Positions 1-12,785 of a stretch of DNA of 64,000 bases are shown here, one piece after another (the first letter of the stretch is position 1; each line of letters begins with the position of its first letter). The translations under genes and the position numbers were made by a program. A model generated the notes under the pieces. That model made no database searches. It was not told the DNA's origin and saw only the letters and a list, made by a program, of their open reading frames with translations. The stretch covers positions 22,487,790 through 22,551,789 of the forward strand of contig OX442415.1 of NCBI GenBank assembly GCA_949361645.1, in the 5' to 3' direction. The stretch is from Spongilla lacustris. Lineage: Eukaryota; Porifera; Demospongiae; Spongillida; Spongillidae.

Positions 1-787
1 TGAAGGAGTACGCTCTGATCGTGAAGGCTTGAAGGAGTACGCTCTGATCGTGAAGGCTTGAAGGGGTACGCTCTGATCGTGAAGGCTTGAAGTGAGTACG
101 CTCTGATCGTGAAGGCTTGAAGTGAGTAAAGTATGCTCTGATCGTGAAGGCTTGAAGGAGTACGCTCTGATCGTGAAGGCTTGAAGGAGTACGCTCTGAT
201 CGTGAAGGCTTGAAGGAGTACGCTCTGATCGTGAAGACTTGAAGTGAGTACGCTCTGATCTGAAGGCTTGAATTGAGTACGCTCTGACCGTGAAGGCTTG
301 AAGTGAGTACGCTCTGATCGTGAAGGCTTGAAGTGAGTAAAGTATGCTCTGATCGTGAAGGCTTGAAGGAGTACGCTCTGATCGTGAAGGCTTGAAGGAG
401 TACGCTCTGATCGTGAAGGCTTGAAGGAGTACGCTCTGATCGTGAAGGCTTGAAGGAGTACGCTCTGATCGTGAAGGCTTGAAGGAGTACGCTCTGATCG
501 TGAAGGCTTGAAGGAGTACGCTCTGATCGTGAAGGCTTGAAGGAGTACGCTCTGATCGTGAAGGCTTGAAGGAGTACGCTCTGATCGTGAAGGCTTGAAG
601 GAGTACGCTCTGATCGTGAAGACTTGAAGTGAGTACGCTCTGATCGTGAAGGCTTGAAGTGAGTACGCTCTGATCGTGAAGGCTTGAAGTGAGTACGCTC
701 TGATCGTGAAGGCTTGAAGTGAGTACGCTCTGATTGTAAAGGTTTGATGTGAGTACGCTCTGCAGCTGATCGTGAAGGCTTGAAGTG
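1..787. repeat. 29-bp minisatellite, about 26 copies
   Basis: Tandem array of a 29-bp unit built on 'gaaggagtacgctctgatcg', with 30-bp variants (tgaagtgagtacg) and a 35-bp variant (gtgagtaaagtatgctc) that recurs at about 121 and about 331. The spacing of the variant, about 210 bp, suggests a partial higher-order repeat. The array starts at or before the window edge, so its true length is unknown. Units near the 3' end (720-787) are more diverged, as is usual at array margins. No coding frame is maintained across it. Confidence 0.95.
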
Positions 788-2089
788 AAGAGTACCGTAG
801 TATTATAAATTCTACGTACGTTCCCGCTTTTTGTGATATTTCATTACATTATATGTTCAATCACGCAGTGCAAGTCCAACCTTGTTTAGCTTAGGCCCAA
901 GCAGATAAGGACTTAGAAAGTCAGACTCAATGGTTAAAACATCATACAAATCATGTAGGCCTATGTTGCTGGAGTGCTTGTTAGCAGTGTGCACATTGTG
1001 CTGTTGGATTGGAACTGCTTGGGTCCGTATACCCTCTGACACAGCTGATCTGAAAAGATAATCCCACCTCTTGAATGAACATGCACTGATCAGTGAGCAG
1101 GTGTGTGCTTATGTGGATACATATATGTACATTTGCATCCACATATTCAGTCTCATACCATTCCACCTCATCACATAGGTCTCTCCAGGTCTGTGTACAC
1201 ACATGGGAAGCAAAGAAGTTGAGAGAGCGACAGGAGGAGTGGGGACGGCTGAAGGAATGTATGATATGTTTTTGGTTACAGTCACCATCTTTGCAACATC
1301 TTCCAAGGTCAGTATTTGTTAAGGCTATACACAGGTGCTTAAACCAGGGGGGGGGGGGGGGGGGGGGGCAGGTCCAGCAATTGCCAGGTGCTAATCCATT
1401 GGTGTGTTCAGTTAGTAATTTTATTCAATGCGATCAACATTACCTCTTGATATTTGTGTTTAATATTGATAATTATTATTTTCTTAAAAAATATTGATCT
1501 TCATTGCTACCATCGTCCTCTTCGACAAAGCCCACTGGATTTTCAATTGCATCGATGCCAGAGAAATTTCATGATCAACCCCCCTCCCCCCCCCCCCCCC
1601 AGAAGTCTTTTCTTTTATCTAAGCAATCGAAGGGCCTGCATAGCATGAGAATAAATTTTTGGCAAGTACCAAACGCAACCGAGCTTTCTTTAGCAAAGGA
1701 GTCCAAAATTAGAAAGATGCCACCATCGCATTTAATAACGCACACCTCAGAAGTGACTGCCATAAGGAAAGTGAAGTACAACTAAAACCTTAGTGAAGAG
1801 AACAAGCTAAATAGGATGCATGATACTTATTAAAATAAGGAAATAATAAATTGCAAATACGTCTTTAAGTCTTGTAGAGATACTTGCGAAGCATGTAAAT
1901 GTCGATTGAACCACATAAAGTTGCTAAACATTAACCAAGAAAGCCATATCAGATATGTTATTGCGGAGGAGTCTGTTTGAGGTAACGAATTCGCCACGCC
2001 TTGATTTATAGCCAATTTCGTCATTTTATTTTGGAATAAGCATTTTAAATGTTTACAATCGCAATTTCTTGCCATGATTTTGGGGCGGA
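788..2089. other. Non-coding, no gene seen
   Basis: Short ORFs on both strands have no recognisable domain and no consistent splice structure. It contains a 22-nt G tract at 1347-1368 and a C-rich tract (one T) at about 1579-1600. The C/G tract ORFs (poly-Gly or poly-Pro) are artefacts of the homopolymers. Confidence 0.6.
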
Positions 2090-2235
2090 ATAATGCACAA
2101 CTTGCAAAGCTTCTGGGGCTCCGCCCCAGACCCCCATGGGGAAGCTTACAGCGCTCCCCCATACCCCCTAGCTGGATGGGAGGGGGTTATACTCCCTCTC
2201 GCACCCACCCCCTTCGTCTCCACCAACATCATTTA
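2090..2235 (+). repeat. Dispersed GC-rich element, copy 1
   Basis: The block 'ctggggctccgccccagac' followed by 'cagcgctccccca' and G/C-rich sequence recurs in reverse complement at about 27140-27295 with the same order of sub-motifs. Two diverged copies in opposite orientation mark a dispersed transposon-derived repeat. The superfamily cannot be assigned from these fragments. Confidence 0.7.
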
Positions 2236-2791
2236 TTCATTGCTTTATACTATCCGTCGCCCATGCCTTAGTGTCTTCAGTGGTTTTGCAGGCAAACAGT
2301 GTGCAGGCACATGCAAATACACATCACAACTTAGAGCATTTTCACTACAAAAGTGGCTAACATGATGAAGCTTGGAAAATGCCCTGGGGGGCAAGGTGCA
2401 CACATCCAATGAAACCTCACTCGGGATGGATTCTGCCGCCCTCTGCCCTCTTCTAGTCTGCCACTGGCCCCACCACTCATTGGACAGTGGTGTAGACTGC
2501 CCTCACTGTTCATTGTACAGCGGTGAAAACTTCCCTTACTACTCATTGAACGTGCACATACAGTTTGAATTGCAGGGACAATACAAAGGGACTGGTGATA
2601 TGGGCTGCCCCTATATGATTACAGTATGTCTACGTTAAATGGATCATCTGTTTCAATCTCTTCCACCTTCCTTCTACCCTATCCTCTCTCCTCCTCCCTT
2701 CACTGTGCATGTGTATTTACTACCTCCTTTCTGTCTCCCTTCTCTTTCCTTCATTCTCTCACCACACTAAGCAGTACCCGTCCAGAGCTGA

Positions 2792-2963
2792 AGTGAAGTG
2801 TCCACACATGTAGAGGTGAAGTGTCCATGTGTATAGAGGTAAATTGTCCACGTAAGTAGAGGTGAAGTGTCCACGTGTGTAGAGGTGAATTGTCCACGTG
2901 TGTAGAAGTGAAGTGTACACGTGTGGAGAGGTGAAGTGTCCACATGTGTAGAGGTGAAGTGTT
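2792..2963. repeat. 21-bp tandem repeat
   Basis: About eight diverged copies of a 21-bp unit, gtagaggtgaagtgtccacg and variants. Since 21 is a multiple of three, minus-strand frames stay open and give a Thr/Ser/His/Trp repeat ORF. That ORF is best read as a by-product of the period, because there is no flanking exon evidence. Confidence 0.85.
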
Positions 2964-4679
2964 CATGCTGCTGCACACAGTTGAAGCCAGCAGAACTTAA
3001 GCCGGCATGTCAGCTGACTGCTGAAGGATGTAATGGTCCACTGCATAGCCTGCAAACAGGATGTAAAAGCTGAAGATTGCCACACATCTGAGTGCAACAC
3101 TTACCAACAAAGGGTGAGGGGCTTGTTCTGAGTAGGTTGGCTGACACCTTTCCTGACAAATGTATTACAATCTCTACACCCTATAACCCACATGAACTTC
3201 CAATTCTTTGCTAATAGCGTGTGTTCCATCATAGATTTAACACATGGGGATTGGAAACACCAGGCTCTCAATGGTAATAGGCTCATTCCGGATGTAATCC
3301 CATATAACCACAGAATAGCAGTAAATGAAATTGAGCAGTAATTGAATTGTCTGATATTCCAGACCAAGACATTGATCAAGATTTGATAACTCCCAGGGGT
3401 CATGATATTTTTTTCTCAAGCGTTAGGACAAATGTCAGACCACACTAGGTATTGGTAGGACATCAGACAAATGGGGTCAGACATGCACAAAATAACACTT
3501 TCTGATGTGATTGGACTTAACAAAACATTTGTAAGCATGTTATATACTGACATACATGTAGTGCTCATAAGTTGATGCATGTACATGTAATTGTGCATTG
3601 TAAGCATGCAGCAATAGGCAATAGCATGGCAGTTAGTAGATTCGCCTTTTGCTATCAATTGTTGAATCGATCAACTCGCAACCAAATAATTGCAGCTTTA
3701 TGAATGTCACTTGTTGCGTGTGCAGTTAGATTGCTCAGTTTTTGGTTTGTCGAACCGGTGACCCATTTGTTCGTGTAGTTTTTCATCGATCGAACCCAAG
3801 GAAAAATTTCACGCATGCTCATGCATGAATCATGCATGATTTTCGGACACTCCGTACTCTACCGTAAAATTGCATGTGCCTTGCAAGCATCATGCATGGT
3901 CATGCATGGTCATGCATGATTCATGCAAGATTCTTCCAAGATTCTTTGCAAGATGCCATGCGTATTTTTTTTCCTTGGGAATATAGTTGGGTGTATCCCG
4001 ACCTTAGCGTCGGGTTACGCCCAATTAGATCGAATACGCTCCTCGTACATGCGACAAACATCGCAATACAAATATACCACCAGGTTTGTTCATTTGTCTA
4101 ACTCGCAATGAAGCCAGGCCTGCGTTTGGTGCTCTTTTTCGTTGCCAATTATTGTACTCTTTGATACGTTATTTTCATTTCATTTTGCGTTTACGTACGT
4201 TCCGCCATTTTTTTCACCAAGTAAGCGCAATATTTACGAGCGGACATCATATCGGATCATATATCAAATTGATCAGACATTGGGCACAATTGGACTGCCA
4301 AATGTCCGATATCCGACCGTTATATTGACCCCTGACTCCAGTTATCAAACTTTAAGAGCCTTCAGAACTAGATTTGATTTTTAAAAGGTGCACCCATGAT
4401 CCTAAGAAAGTATAAGTATTGGCACACTCACAATGACCTTGTTGTGGTTACCTTTTAGGTAGACCTAGAAAAAAATAGCCTCATTATGCACAATGGTCAT
4501 GTTAATATAACAGTATTACACAGGCTATTGATGTATGTCATGTCTTAGCCCTTATGTCAAATTCTTTGTGAGTATTTTCATCGGGATGATAAATGATACA
4601 GCAATAAACAATATTGATAGGAACCTTTTATTACTATGGGTACTACTCTGCCCTATCAATCCATTTTTGCATTTCAGGG
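2964..4679. other. Non-coding, no gene seen
   Basis: No exon-like segment with conserved features was found. Around 3815-3960 there is a cluster of catgcatg-type short repeats, followed by ordinary A/T-rich sequence. ORFs here are short and unsupported. Confidence 0.5.
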
Positions 4680-6691
4680 TTAAATACTAGCTCCATGCAT
4701 GAATTGATAATTTATGCACCTTGACTTGCGTGCAGATGTGATGCTGCATACAGCAATCACCATTTCCCTGGTGTTGTGCAGTATACGTATCGTACAGGTC
4801 TTGCAGTACATCGTAGTCATATTCCTGTATACATGGCATCTAAATAAGGCCTTTTTGCTAGCTCCAGTGGCCGTCTTCCTACTTCTGGAATACATGGGGT
4901 GTTCAGAAAGCAGAACAATATCATGAGCCAATGTTTCATCTATATCCAGAATTGTGTTTTCCAGGCTAACAATCCTACGTGTCTCAGTTCCCACATTATC
5001 AAAAGTACATGCATGTATTTATGAGCAGTTGCTGAGCAAGTTCTTCAGTGAAATCTGCATGATCATCATTGGCACCATCTGGATGAAAATGTCTCGATGC
5101 TTCTGACTCTATCATCCCAAGAAGAGTTGAATATAAGCGATGCTCCCACTTCTGTGTCTTCCAAGTTTGCTCAAGTGCCAGGCCACCTTGCTTCATGTGA
5201 TTGGCAATGTCAATTACTTTAGCACAGTCAAAGTAATCCTCTACCACCTTTGTACCTAATTACAACTTCAGTGCCAAGTGCATCATCACACTCACACCAT
5301 CGTCTCTTGCCATGTGGTGTACCCTCTTCAGACACTCCATCAGTATGCACAAGGTTCTTACGGGTCATGTCTCCCCATCCAGTAGCAAATATGCAATGTC
5401 CCTGAACTGTAGCAGCCAATGTGATTCAGTCTCCTCATTCAGGGTACTCAACTGTATCAAGGTTTGTCCACAATGTGCGGTTTTTACAATGAACATGCTA
5501 TGTTTTTTGAGCTCCACAGCAGTCTGAACTGAATCAAATGCAAAATCCCTATTGACTGTGTGACCAGAATGGTGCCAAGGTTCAGTCAATTGAAGAGTCT
5601 GTGCAGTCCCCTTACTCTGACAGATATATCTGTGAACTTCTTTGCTGCCATACGCTCTGCCCCTTCTTGTAACTCTAGGTGAATGATAATGTTGGTCTCA
5701 TTGTCGGCAGCATCCTTTAACTCAGCAGACACTCGTTTGGGCTTTCTAGCTATCTTGGTAACATGTGGCATGCCATCGCTACAAAAATTTCCATCTTTTC
5801 CACACCATGCAGACATAGACGCATCCACACAAATGGACCATGATGGATAGTAACCTTCTTCCCTACACTTATTGAAGTGGTCAATGAAACATAGTATTCC
5901 ATGTGCAGGATCCCCATCTACAACCTTTCCAAAGGAGATGTGCTGCAGCAGCTCATGACCCATTAGTGGTCACAAAGGTATTAAATGAACCATAGTCGAT
6001 AATCTGGTCGATATTCGCTACATCCCGAAGCAACGTGCGTGCATACTATAGAACAGAACGCAACAACTGGATTCCGGGAGTAATAGAAGGGAAGTGGACT
6101 ACTTTTTGTGGTCATTTCCACACAAGGAAGTAGCGGAAATTTTTTAGAGTGTACTACGAACTCCATGCTACATTGTACAATCAAAGCCATCTTCAATCCC
6201 TGTTAGTAGAGGGGAGCTGTTCAAGCTGCTAGGTTTTCTGCTTGCACTGACCAGAACACATTCAAAACATCGAGATTTATTCTCTGTTTGTGATGGTCTC
6301 TATCCAGGACCGAAGTTTGGAGAGCGGTTTGGTATTCATCAGCATGATCAATTGATGTTGGTTCCCTGTCTTTTTCCATATCTGGTTCCACCTCTGCTAG
6401 CTCTTCTGACAGCAGCTTTTCATCTGAATCACGTTCATCCATGACCACATCATCTTCGATGTCCTCAATAGACTCAATAGAGTCAGCGTTCTCCAGTACC
6501 CTAGAACTGTGAACGGGCTTGCCAATTTTGTCATCTTCCCAGCGTACCCTCCATTTGCGCCCACCTCCACTAAATTCTGAAGCTATATCACCAGAAAGCT
6601 TTTTTGCCTTTGCATTAGCCCCATAGCATTGTGTTGCTAGCTTTTTCCCCGTTGCCACTGCTGCAGTGGCCTGCACGCTGTCCCCACCCAA
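4680..6691 (-). pseudogene. piggyBac-like transposase, decayed
   Basis: Consecutive minus-strand fragments in changing frames line up in order with a piggyBac-type (DDE_Tnp_1_7) transposase. 6691-6221 is an acidic N-terminal part (RKWRVRWEDD, then Glu/Asp-rich). 5963-5586 holds the region around the first catalytic Asp (ICVDASMSAW, then MPHVTKIARKPK). 5589-5365 holds the second (NRDFAFDSVQTAVELKK, then VKTAH). 5419-5228 has ATVQGH and GWGDMTRKNLV. 5247-4999 has VEDYFDCAK and LEQTWKTQKWEHRLY. 4994-4680 is the Cys-rich tail (MTTMYCKTC). At least four frame changes and several stops make it non-functional. Residues after the first Asp are altered (DAS, where DES is usual in the family). The assignment comes from motif recall, not a search. 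Confidence 0.78.
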
Positions 6692-7883
6692 TCTTTGGCA
6701 CTTTCATTGTACCGAAGCATAAATTTTCAGTATACTGCTACCCTGTTTAATCCACTTCTGCGACTCCAAGAGATAAAATGGCAAAAAACTTTCTGAATGA
6801 GGTCGTAAATACACCTGAGATCAAAGCCAATGTTACAAAACGCAAATCACTCAATCTTCACAAAAGAAAATTCTAAACAAATATTGTTAACCCCAGTTAT
6901 CATCTGATAAGTGGGGTTATCATTGATCAAAGACAGTTTGTGTTTTAAGCCCTATACATAGCGTTATGGACAAATACAATCTGTTCTATTCGAGTTTCTG
7001 AAGCAGTCCCTTAGCCTTTCCTTTCCACTCCCTAATCATAACTCAGTGACTTAATTTCCTCACCACTCCCTAACCATACCCCATTGACGTTCCTAACCAT
7101 ACCTCAGCGAGTTTTCTCACCACTTCCTGGCCCTAACCATAGGTCCTCGGTGACTTTCCTCACCGCACCATGAGTCACAACTTACAGTCAATTAGTGAAA
7201 AACAATGACTCCTGGCCAAGCTAAAAGGAAGGTACCTTTTATCATCATAGCACCTCAGAATGTGGTACGTGTAGCTATTCTTATCCCGGCCAAGCGAACA
7301 AAAAATGTAATTGTACCGCTATGATTCCAATACTTTTGCACACTACTTCTAGCGTGTCTAAAGTATACTACCCAATCAATATGGCAAATTTACTCAACAG
7401 AAATTGTACATAGCGCTTTGAAGTTAAGTGGTCCTTTCCAAGGTAGCTGCTTTCAACACTAGAGCTCGCAACGAAGACGCAACCTTAAGCCATCTGATTT
7501 GGGCCATAAATAGAACAATAGTACCTTTGCATTATATGGCTTGTAAATTGGCTGAGTGGAGTTGCTTTAATTTATACTTGACGCATGTAAATGAGTTAAA
7601 GTGCATCAGATACTGATACTCATTTATATATGATAGTGTTTCGTGACCAGGTACAGAGTACGTTGCAGGTACAACATACATATACAGTGACCGGCTATGC
7701 AGGAAGTGCATGGTCTGTCCTGGTGCACAGGCTATGCATGCACACGGTGTCTATAAATCAGAGCATCACCAGGAAATACTCTGTACTAGCTGCTTATGTT
7801 CCCGAATCTTCTTTAGTTAGTTACAGATCAAAAGCAAGTTAAGCTGCAAAAATGCATGTGATACACATTGTGTTTATGGAATA
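6692..7883. other. Non-coding with degenerate tandem repeat
   Basis: About 7005-7165 is a degenerate repeat built on 'ccctaaccatacctcagtg' and 'ttcctcaccactccc' with a period near 45-50 bp. A short hairpin (aacccca, then tggggtt) lies at 6889-6919. No gene was recognised. Confidence 0.55.
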
Positions 7884-8040
7884 ATGCACTGTGACGGATA
7901 CTATCCTATCCTGTCTAATAAACAGCCTATACGTCTAACGCGTAGTACTGTGCCGCAGAGCAAGGATCAGCATTTCTCCAACACCAAAGATATTTATTTC
8001 CAAATGTACCCGCATTATATACTGACTCACACAAAGACAC
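7884..8040 (+). repeat. Dispersed LTR-like fragment, copy 1
   Basis: About 150 bp starting TGTGACGGATACTATCC, containing aataaa and ending near atatactgactca. It matches the reverse complement of 32373-32522 at high identity. The TGT start and internal polyadenylation-like signal fit a long-terminal-repeat fragment, but no paired LTR or target duplication was established. Sequence to about 8220 may belong to the same element. Confidence 0.6.
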
Positions 8041-8257
8041 AATACAACAATACACTCAATGGTCAGGCCAGCGGCCCCGAAAGGTGGCGCAGCCCCGGCG
8101 CCCGCCCAATAGTCCACAATAGAGCCAGTACGGACGTAAACGGGTACCCAGACCCTCACATGCACCATCAGTGCTATAGATTAGTAGTGTCCACACTCAG
8201 TCTAGCTCTGCTTCAGTGACATGATCACGATGCTAATAGTTGATGCCATGGTCTTCA

Positions 8258-9132
8258 TCTATAATACCACTCCACTCCTCATCATTTAAGGTGGGGTAAT
8301 ATTCCTCAATCCATTTGGTGAACTCACAATGCTTTACCTTGCTGACCTTGCGACGTCATCGAAGAAACTTTTGCTGTGAATGAATATACTGGCTTGTTAA
8401 CATGAATGCATTGATGCTTTTTGGTATCTCAGTATATCTGACTTACAAACAGTGCCAATTGTGCTTTTCATACTGTTCAGTTACTGTGCTGTCAGCATGA
8501 ATGCTCTTTACTATATGTTTTGCTAGCTCTTTTGTAGCTACATGTAGCACAGCACACTTCTTATGAGGCGGATTTCCCAGCACCTGAGTTTATAAAAATG
8601 TGATACACATCAACATTCTAGTTAAATGAAATTTGCGGATAACCTTTCATCTTTCTTCGCTTCGTAAGTCCTCAGTTTAGATTTGCAGTAACGAAGTGCA
8701 GTCTCATATTTTTTGGTGTTCATGGCCTAGTATGTTTGCAATTATAGTATGCAATGCAATTTTGTACCATGCATGCATGCATTAAAAGTATTAGCTAACA
8801 CTGATACTTTTTTCAGATGAAAACCTGGAAACTGTTTCGCAGAAAAGGTTTGATACTGCATTTCTCAATTCCAGCTATACATGTATCAGTATAAACATAA
8901 TACTGTATTCTGCGGTTTCCTCTTTGGGACTTCCCTTTTGGAAAAAGTTCTATTTCGCTAACGATTTCTTAATATCCTCAAGTTTGGCAAGAACTTTCCC
9001 CAGTTGACCCATCATCGTCGAGAAGCGCGCAGCTATTTCTGAACTTGATGGTGCTGCGGACGTTCCTGCCATAGAAGAATTCAGGTAGGAAGGTCCTGAA
9101 AGTGCTGTGGACGTGGGTATATCAGTGCTCAT
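8258..9132 (-). CDS. Unrecognised small multi-exon gene candidate
   Basis: Four minus-strand segments look coding. 9132-8950 starts at Met and encodes a Ser/Ala-rich peptide ending in a Lys-rich helix (LGKVLAKLEDIKKSLAK, then stop). About 8725-8650 encodes MNTKKYETALRYCKSK and LRTYEAKK. About 8590-8446 follows a good acceptor and encodes GNPPHKKCAVLHVATKELA, with donor gtaagt. 8384-8258 encodes KHCEFTKWIEEYYPTLND, EEWSGI and DHGINY before a stop. Phases between the last three do not agree perfectly and one frame has a TGA, so the gene may be decayed or wrongly joined. I recognise no family. A domesticated transposon fragment is an alternative. Confidence 0.35.
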
Positions 9133-10782
9133 TTTTCATCCCTACACATCAAGTGATGAGTGCATGTCCAGCAAATGCGGACTTGAATAATTGAATATAC
9201 GTGTCGCACGTTAAAAATTAATTGAACGGGAAGTGAAAGGAGAAATGTCTACTAACTTCTTGTACAGAAGCTAAATCTTAAGTTTACACGGCAGATTATG
9301 GTAGTCATAAAGATAGACAGGATTTTGTATATTCTGGTCTCCGTGGAAATGTGTTCACTACAAATTTGAAACGCAGTTTTGTCATACTTTGTACATGAAA
9401 CATGCCAATATTTAGTTTCTTCTATTTGTTTCCATTCACTCAGACACAAAATTCAAGTTTACACGATTGAATATGAATGTCGAACCACCGAGACAATTTT
9501 TAGAGCAAGTAATATATTTTAAAGACTCAAGAATAGGGCGCCGGTTACCGTGTCAAGCATATAACGTGACGTCAGTATGCAATACGCGTAGCGTTGCCAA
9601 TCCAGTAATTCCATAATCTATGGTGATACCATAGTTACAGTAATGCTTCTATACATGGTGATCGCATACAGCGATCAGGAGCGTATCCACAGAGGCTTCC
9701 GTGTTACCTGAACCCCCCCCCCCCCCCCCCCCTTCAGAGAATAATGTTACCATAGATATTAGTATCTATGCAGTTACTAACCTTCCCCCCTCCCCCCACT
9801 TGTATTGATTTGGCCTACTCTCCCCCTCCCCGCTAGTATTTGGCCTATCGCAAGGGTGATTCCCCCCCCCCCCCCCCCCCCCTCCCCCTGCTCGTATTTC
9901 ATTGACGTACACTGTTGGAAACCCCCACTTTGAAATTCTGGATACGCGCCAGGCCTGACGATTAAACTTCTGGTGAAGCGTGGCAAGCTATCAATATTCT
10001 TTCATTAATCTATGCTTCCACTGTCGATCGCCACTCATATCTTGGAACAATAAAGACTGCCATTGTCAACCTTGTACGCTTTTCGTCTAAACGAACGTTT
10101 CTGATCTTTTAAAAATCCAACTGGATACCTTTTAACAAGAACTTATTATAGTTAAAAACGCTTTCGACAGTTCGTCGTCCATGGCCAGCAACACTCGCTA
10201 TTCTAAAAGGAAACGTCCACGTACGCGTGCACACATCAGTTTATACACGCATGAGGCAGAGGAGTTACGAGGATTCGAAGGCTAAGTGGTTGGTTAAACT
10301 TTTATTGCAAACGAGAAAACGTGGAGGGGGCCGGGGGGGGGGGGGGACAGCTATGCCTAGGAAAAAATGTCCGGCATGGGGGGACAATATTTGCTAGAGG
10401 GGGACATTCATTCCTAGGCACCAATGTCCGGGGGGACAATCGTGCCTAGGAATGAATGTCCGGGGGGTCACTTTTTCCAGGGGGACAGCCATGCCTCCGA
10501 CACCGGCACAGTTTTTTTTTGCGCGGTCATTCAATTCCATACATTCAAAAGTACCGCTTTATGCTGCCGTATTGACCGAATGAAAAAAGATGATATGATA
10601 AGTAATATACCGTAGTAATGCACATTTTTTACTCTTTTTAGAACCATGCGAATTGTTGCAAAAATATCAATTTGAAAAAAATATCCAAGTACCTACCTAC
10701 ATGTACAATCTGTGGAAAAATTGGAATGCACACCAAAAAAAAATTTCGCGCGCCCCTCGCCTTCTTCACTTATTCATGTCGG

Positions 10783-10819
<37 letters not shown>

Positions 10820-11079
10820 TTCCTTCACCAAAATCCTGCATCCGCCCCTGCGTATTCACTCGATGGAATTGGTCCATCTTTTGAGCGGTATGTACGTTGC
10901 CCAGTACCCCATTTTTATACTGTTTCAAAATGTACCCAAAGGTATTAACCGTATTATCTTTGCGGACACAATCCACACACACGTACCAAAAAGTTCGATT
11001 TCCTTTGGTAACGATATCTTCACAAAATGAAAAACCCGTGCAGCCAAAAATTGTACCGTTACGTGGTCTTAATGTCTAT
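9133..11079. other. Intergenic, long C/G tracts
   Basis: Holds C tracts at 9713-9732, 9862-9882 and 10784-10819 (36 C) and a G tract at 10333-10346. Several sit next to phrases typical of transposon ends. A perfect 19-bp inverted repeat (10402-10420 with 10443-10461, containing ttcctaggca) forms a hairpin with a 22-nt loop inside a gtcc/ggac-rich stretch. No gene was recognised. Confidence 0.6.
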
Positions 11080-11485
11080 TGTCCTGATTGTCCACCCGGG
11101 GGTACAATTGTATACCCGGGTGGACAGCAAAAAAAGGTTTTGCCGTTCCGTCACGGCCGCGGAAGGGACCTAGTGGCATTTATTTAACGGTACTGGCTTA
11201 TAGTACAAGTCTTTTCAGGATTGGGCCGAGATAAGCAAGGCTTAAATCCTTTTGGTATATGTAGAACGAGCTGTGCTAGCAGACCTATCCATTACGCTCC
11301 GTGCGGATCGGTCGGAGCGTAATGGATAGGTCCGCTAGCACGGGTCATTTTACGAGTACCGAAAGGATTTAAGCCTTACTTATCTCGGCCCAATCCTGAA
11401 AAGACTTGTTCTGTAAGCCAGTATACCGTTAAATGCAGCCAGGTCCCGGGTGTCCAATTGTACCCCCGGGTGGACATTCAGGACA
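11080..11485. mobile_element. 406-bp foldback/MITE-like inverted repeat
   Basis: Two arms of roughly 170-210 bp are imperfect inverted copies, from tgtcctga (11080) to tcaggaca (11485), meeting near 11295 at cattacgctccg / cggagcgtaatg. Shared arm motifs include cccgggggtacaattg, cttttcaggattgggccgag and gataggtc/gacctatc. The left arm carries about 40 extra bases and its own hairpin (gtccacccggg ... cccgggtggac, 11089-11124). No ORF is inside. No clear target duplication is visible, so the superfamily is not assigned. Confidence 0.88.
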
Positions 11486-12785
11486 TTAAATTTACATTAA
11501 TTTCTTAGCGTTTGAACTACCGAACGTACGTACGTACGTGAGGGTCAGTTAACCAAGTTTAACTACCTTAAACTCTATTTAAATCCAAGATTTCTATCTG
11601 ATGTCATGGAGGTACCTATATTTCCCAGTGCATACATGGTTGTAATAAATAGCTGAAGTCTAAGCAAACAGTTCCAGAACCCATTGTATGTAGTGCCCCA
11701 AAACACTCCATGCACACAAGAATACTCTTAATTGCCTGGCCATGGGTGTGATAGTTTTGGCACGTGCTGTACTTGTGTGTAACTGCTGCTATGCACTCAC
11801 TCTCCTAGTCTGAATTGGTGTAAGCCAGTCTTTTGCAGAGACACTGTCTTTAGTATCATGGGTAGTTGAAGTACTGCATGCATTGAATCACCTCCTCTTG
11901 CACCTCCCATTTCAGCTTTGTTTCCTTCAGTGTTAGGATGAATGGAGGTGCAGGTTACAGAATTAAGTGATGATGCATGTACTACAAGACCCTGAACCAA
12001 TTCAAGTGACTGCTATAGACTGACACGATTAATAGGAAAGCACAAGAACTGTGTACAGATGCGGCAAGTGCTCCAATTGCAAGACTGCTGGATTGGTGAT
12101 GTGTACACCGCAAATGAGTCTCATGCATGTTGAATCACTAATCAACTTTATGTCTGCTGTGATTTTATTCAGTCTCCAGCTGCTGAACAACCCTTAGTGG
12201 GAGTGGTTTTGTAGTAATGTGCCATAGTGTATTTTATGAATGAATGGATTATACATGTATATGCATGATATTAGTTGAAACAACATGTTATGTTACCTCA
12301 CCATGAATGGTACAAATAGCATGTAGAATGTCAGTTTAAAGTTGAGTAACAAGATTTAGGCCTATTACTTTAATTTCTAGCAAAACAAATATGCATGTGC
12401 CAATTTCAAATTCAGTCTAGTGTGTAAATGAGGTGTGTAGTGAGGATGGAATATTGTAGAGGGAAAAGTGGAGGATGGATAATTGATTTGCAACATGTAG
12501 CGTTGTGTAATGCTGATTCAGTGGTTTACTGATGTGTTTGACATCAATGCAATCATCGAAAGAATATTCTCCCATGAAAGTAGTACCTTTTTCCTGTATA
12601 TCGCTAATCCATTACATACATTCACATGTACATGGGCATGTATGTGCGCACATTACACACCAATGGGTACACATGTAATATAAAATGAGACGCAACATAT
12701 CAAAAGTATAAAGACACAGTGAACATTATAATTTTGTTTGGAAATACAAGTATGGAATTTTTTTATGTGAAAATAAGTTTGTTTC
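11486..12785. other. Non-coding, no gene seen
   Basis: A/T-rich sequence without recognisable exon structure. The longest ORF (minus, 11797-12000) has no domain or splice support. Confidence 0.5.

Noticed and set aside
1..787. Regular 29-bp repeats that might be taken for a CRISPR array
   Set aside because: The units abut directly with no unique spacers, and the rest of the window is eukaryotic. It is a minisatellite.
10653..11030. Proline-rich ORFs
   Set aside because: They depend on the 36-nt C tract at 10784-10819; no domain on either side.
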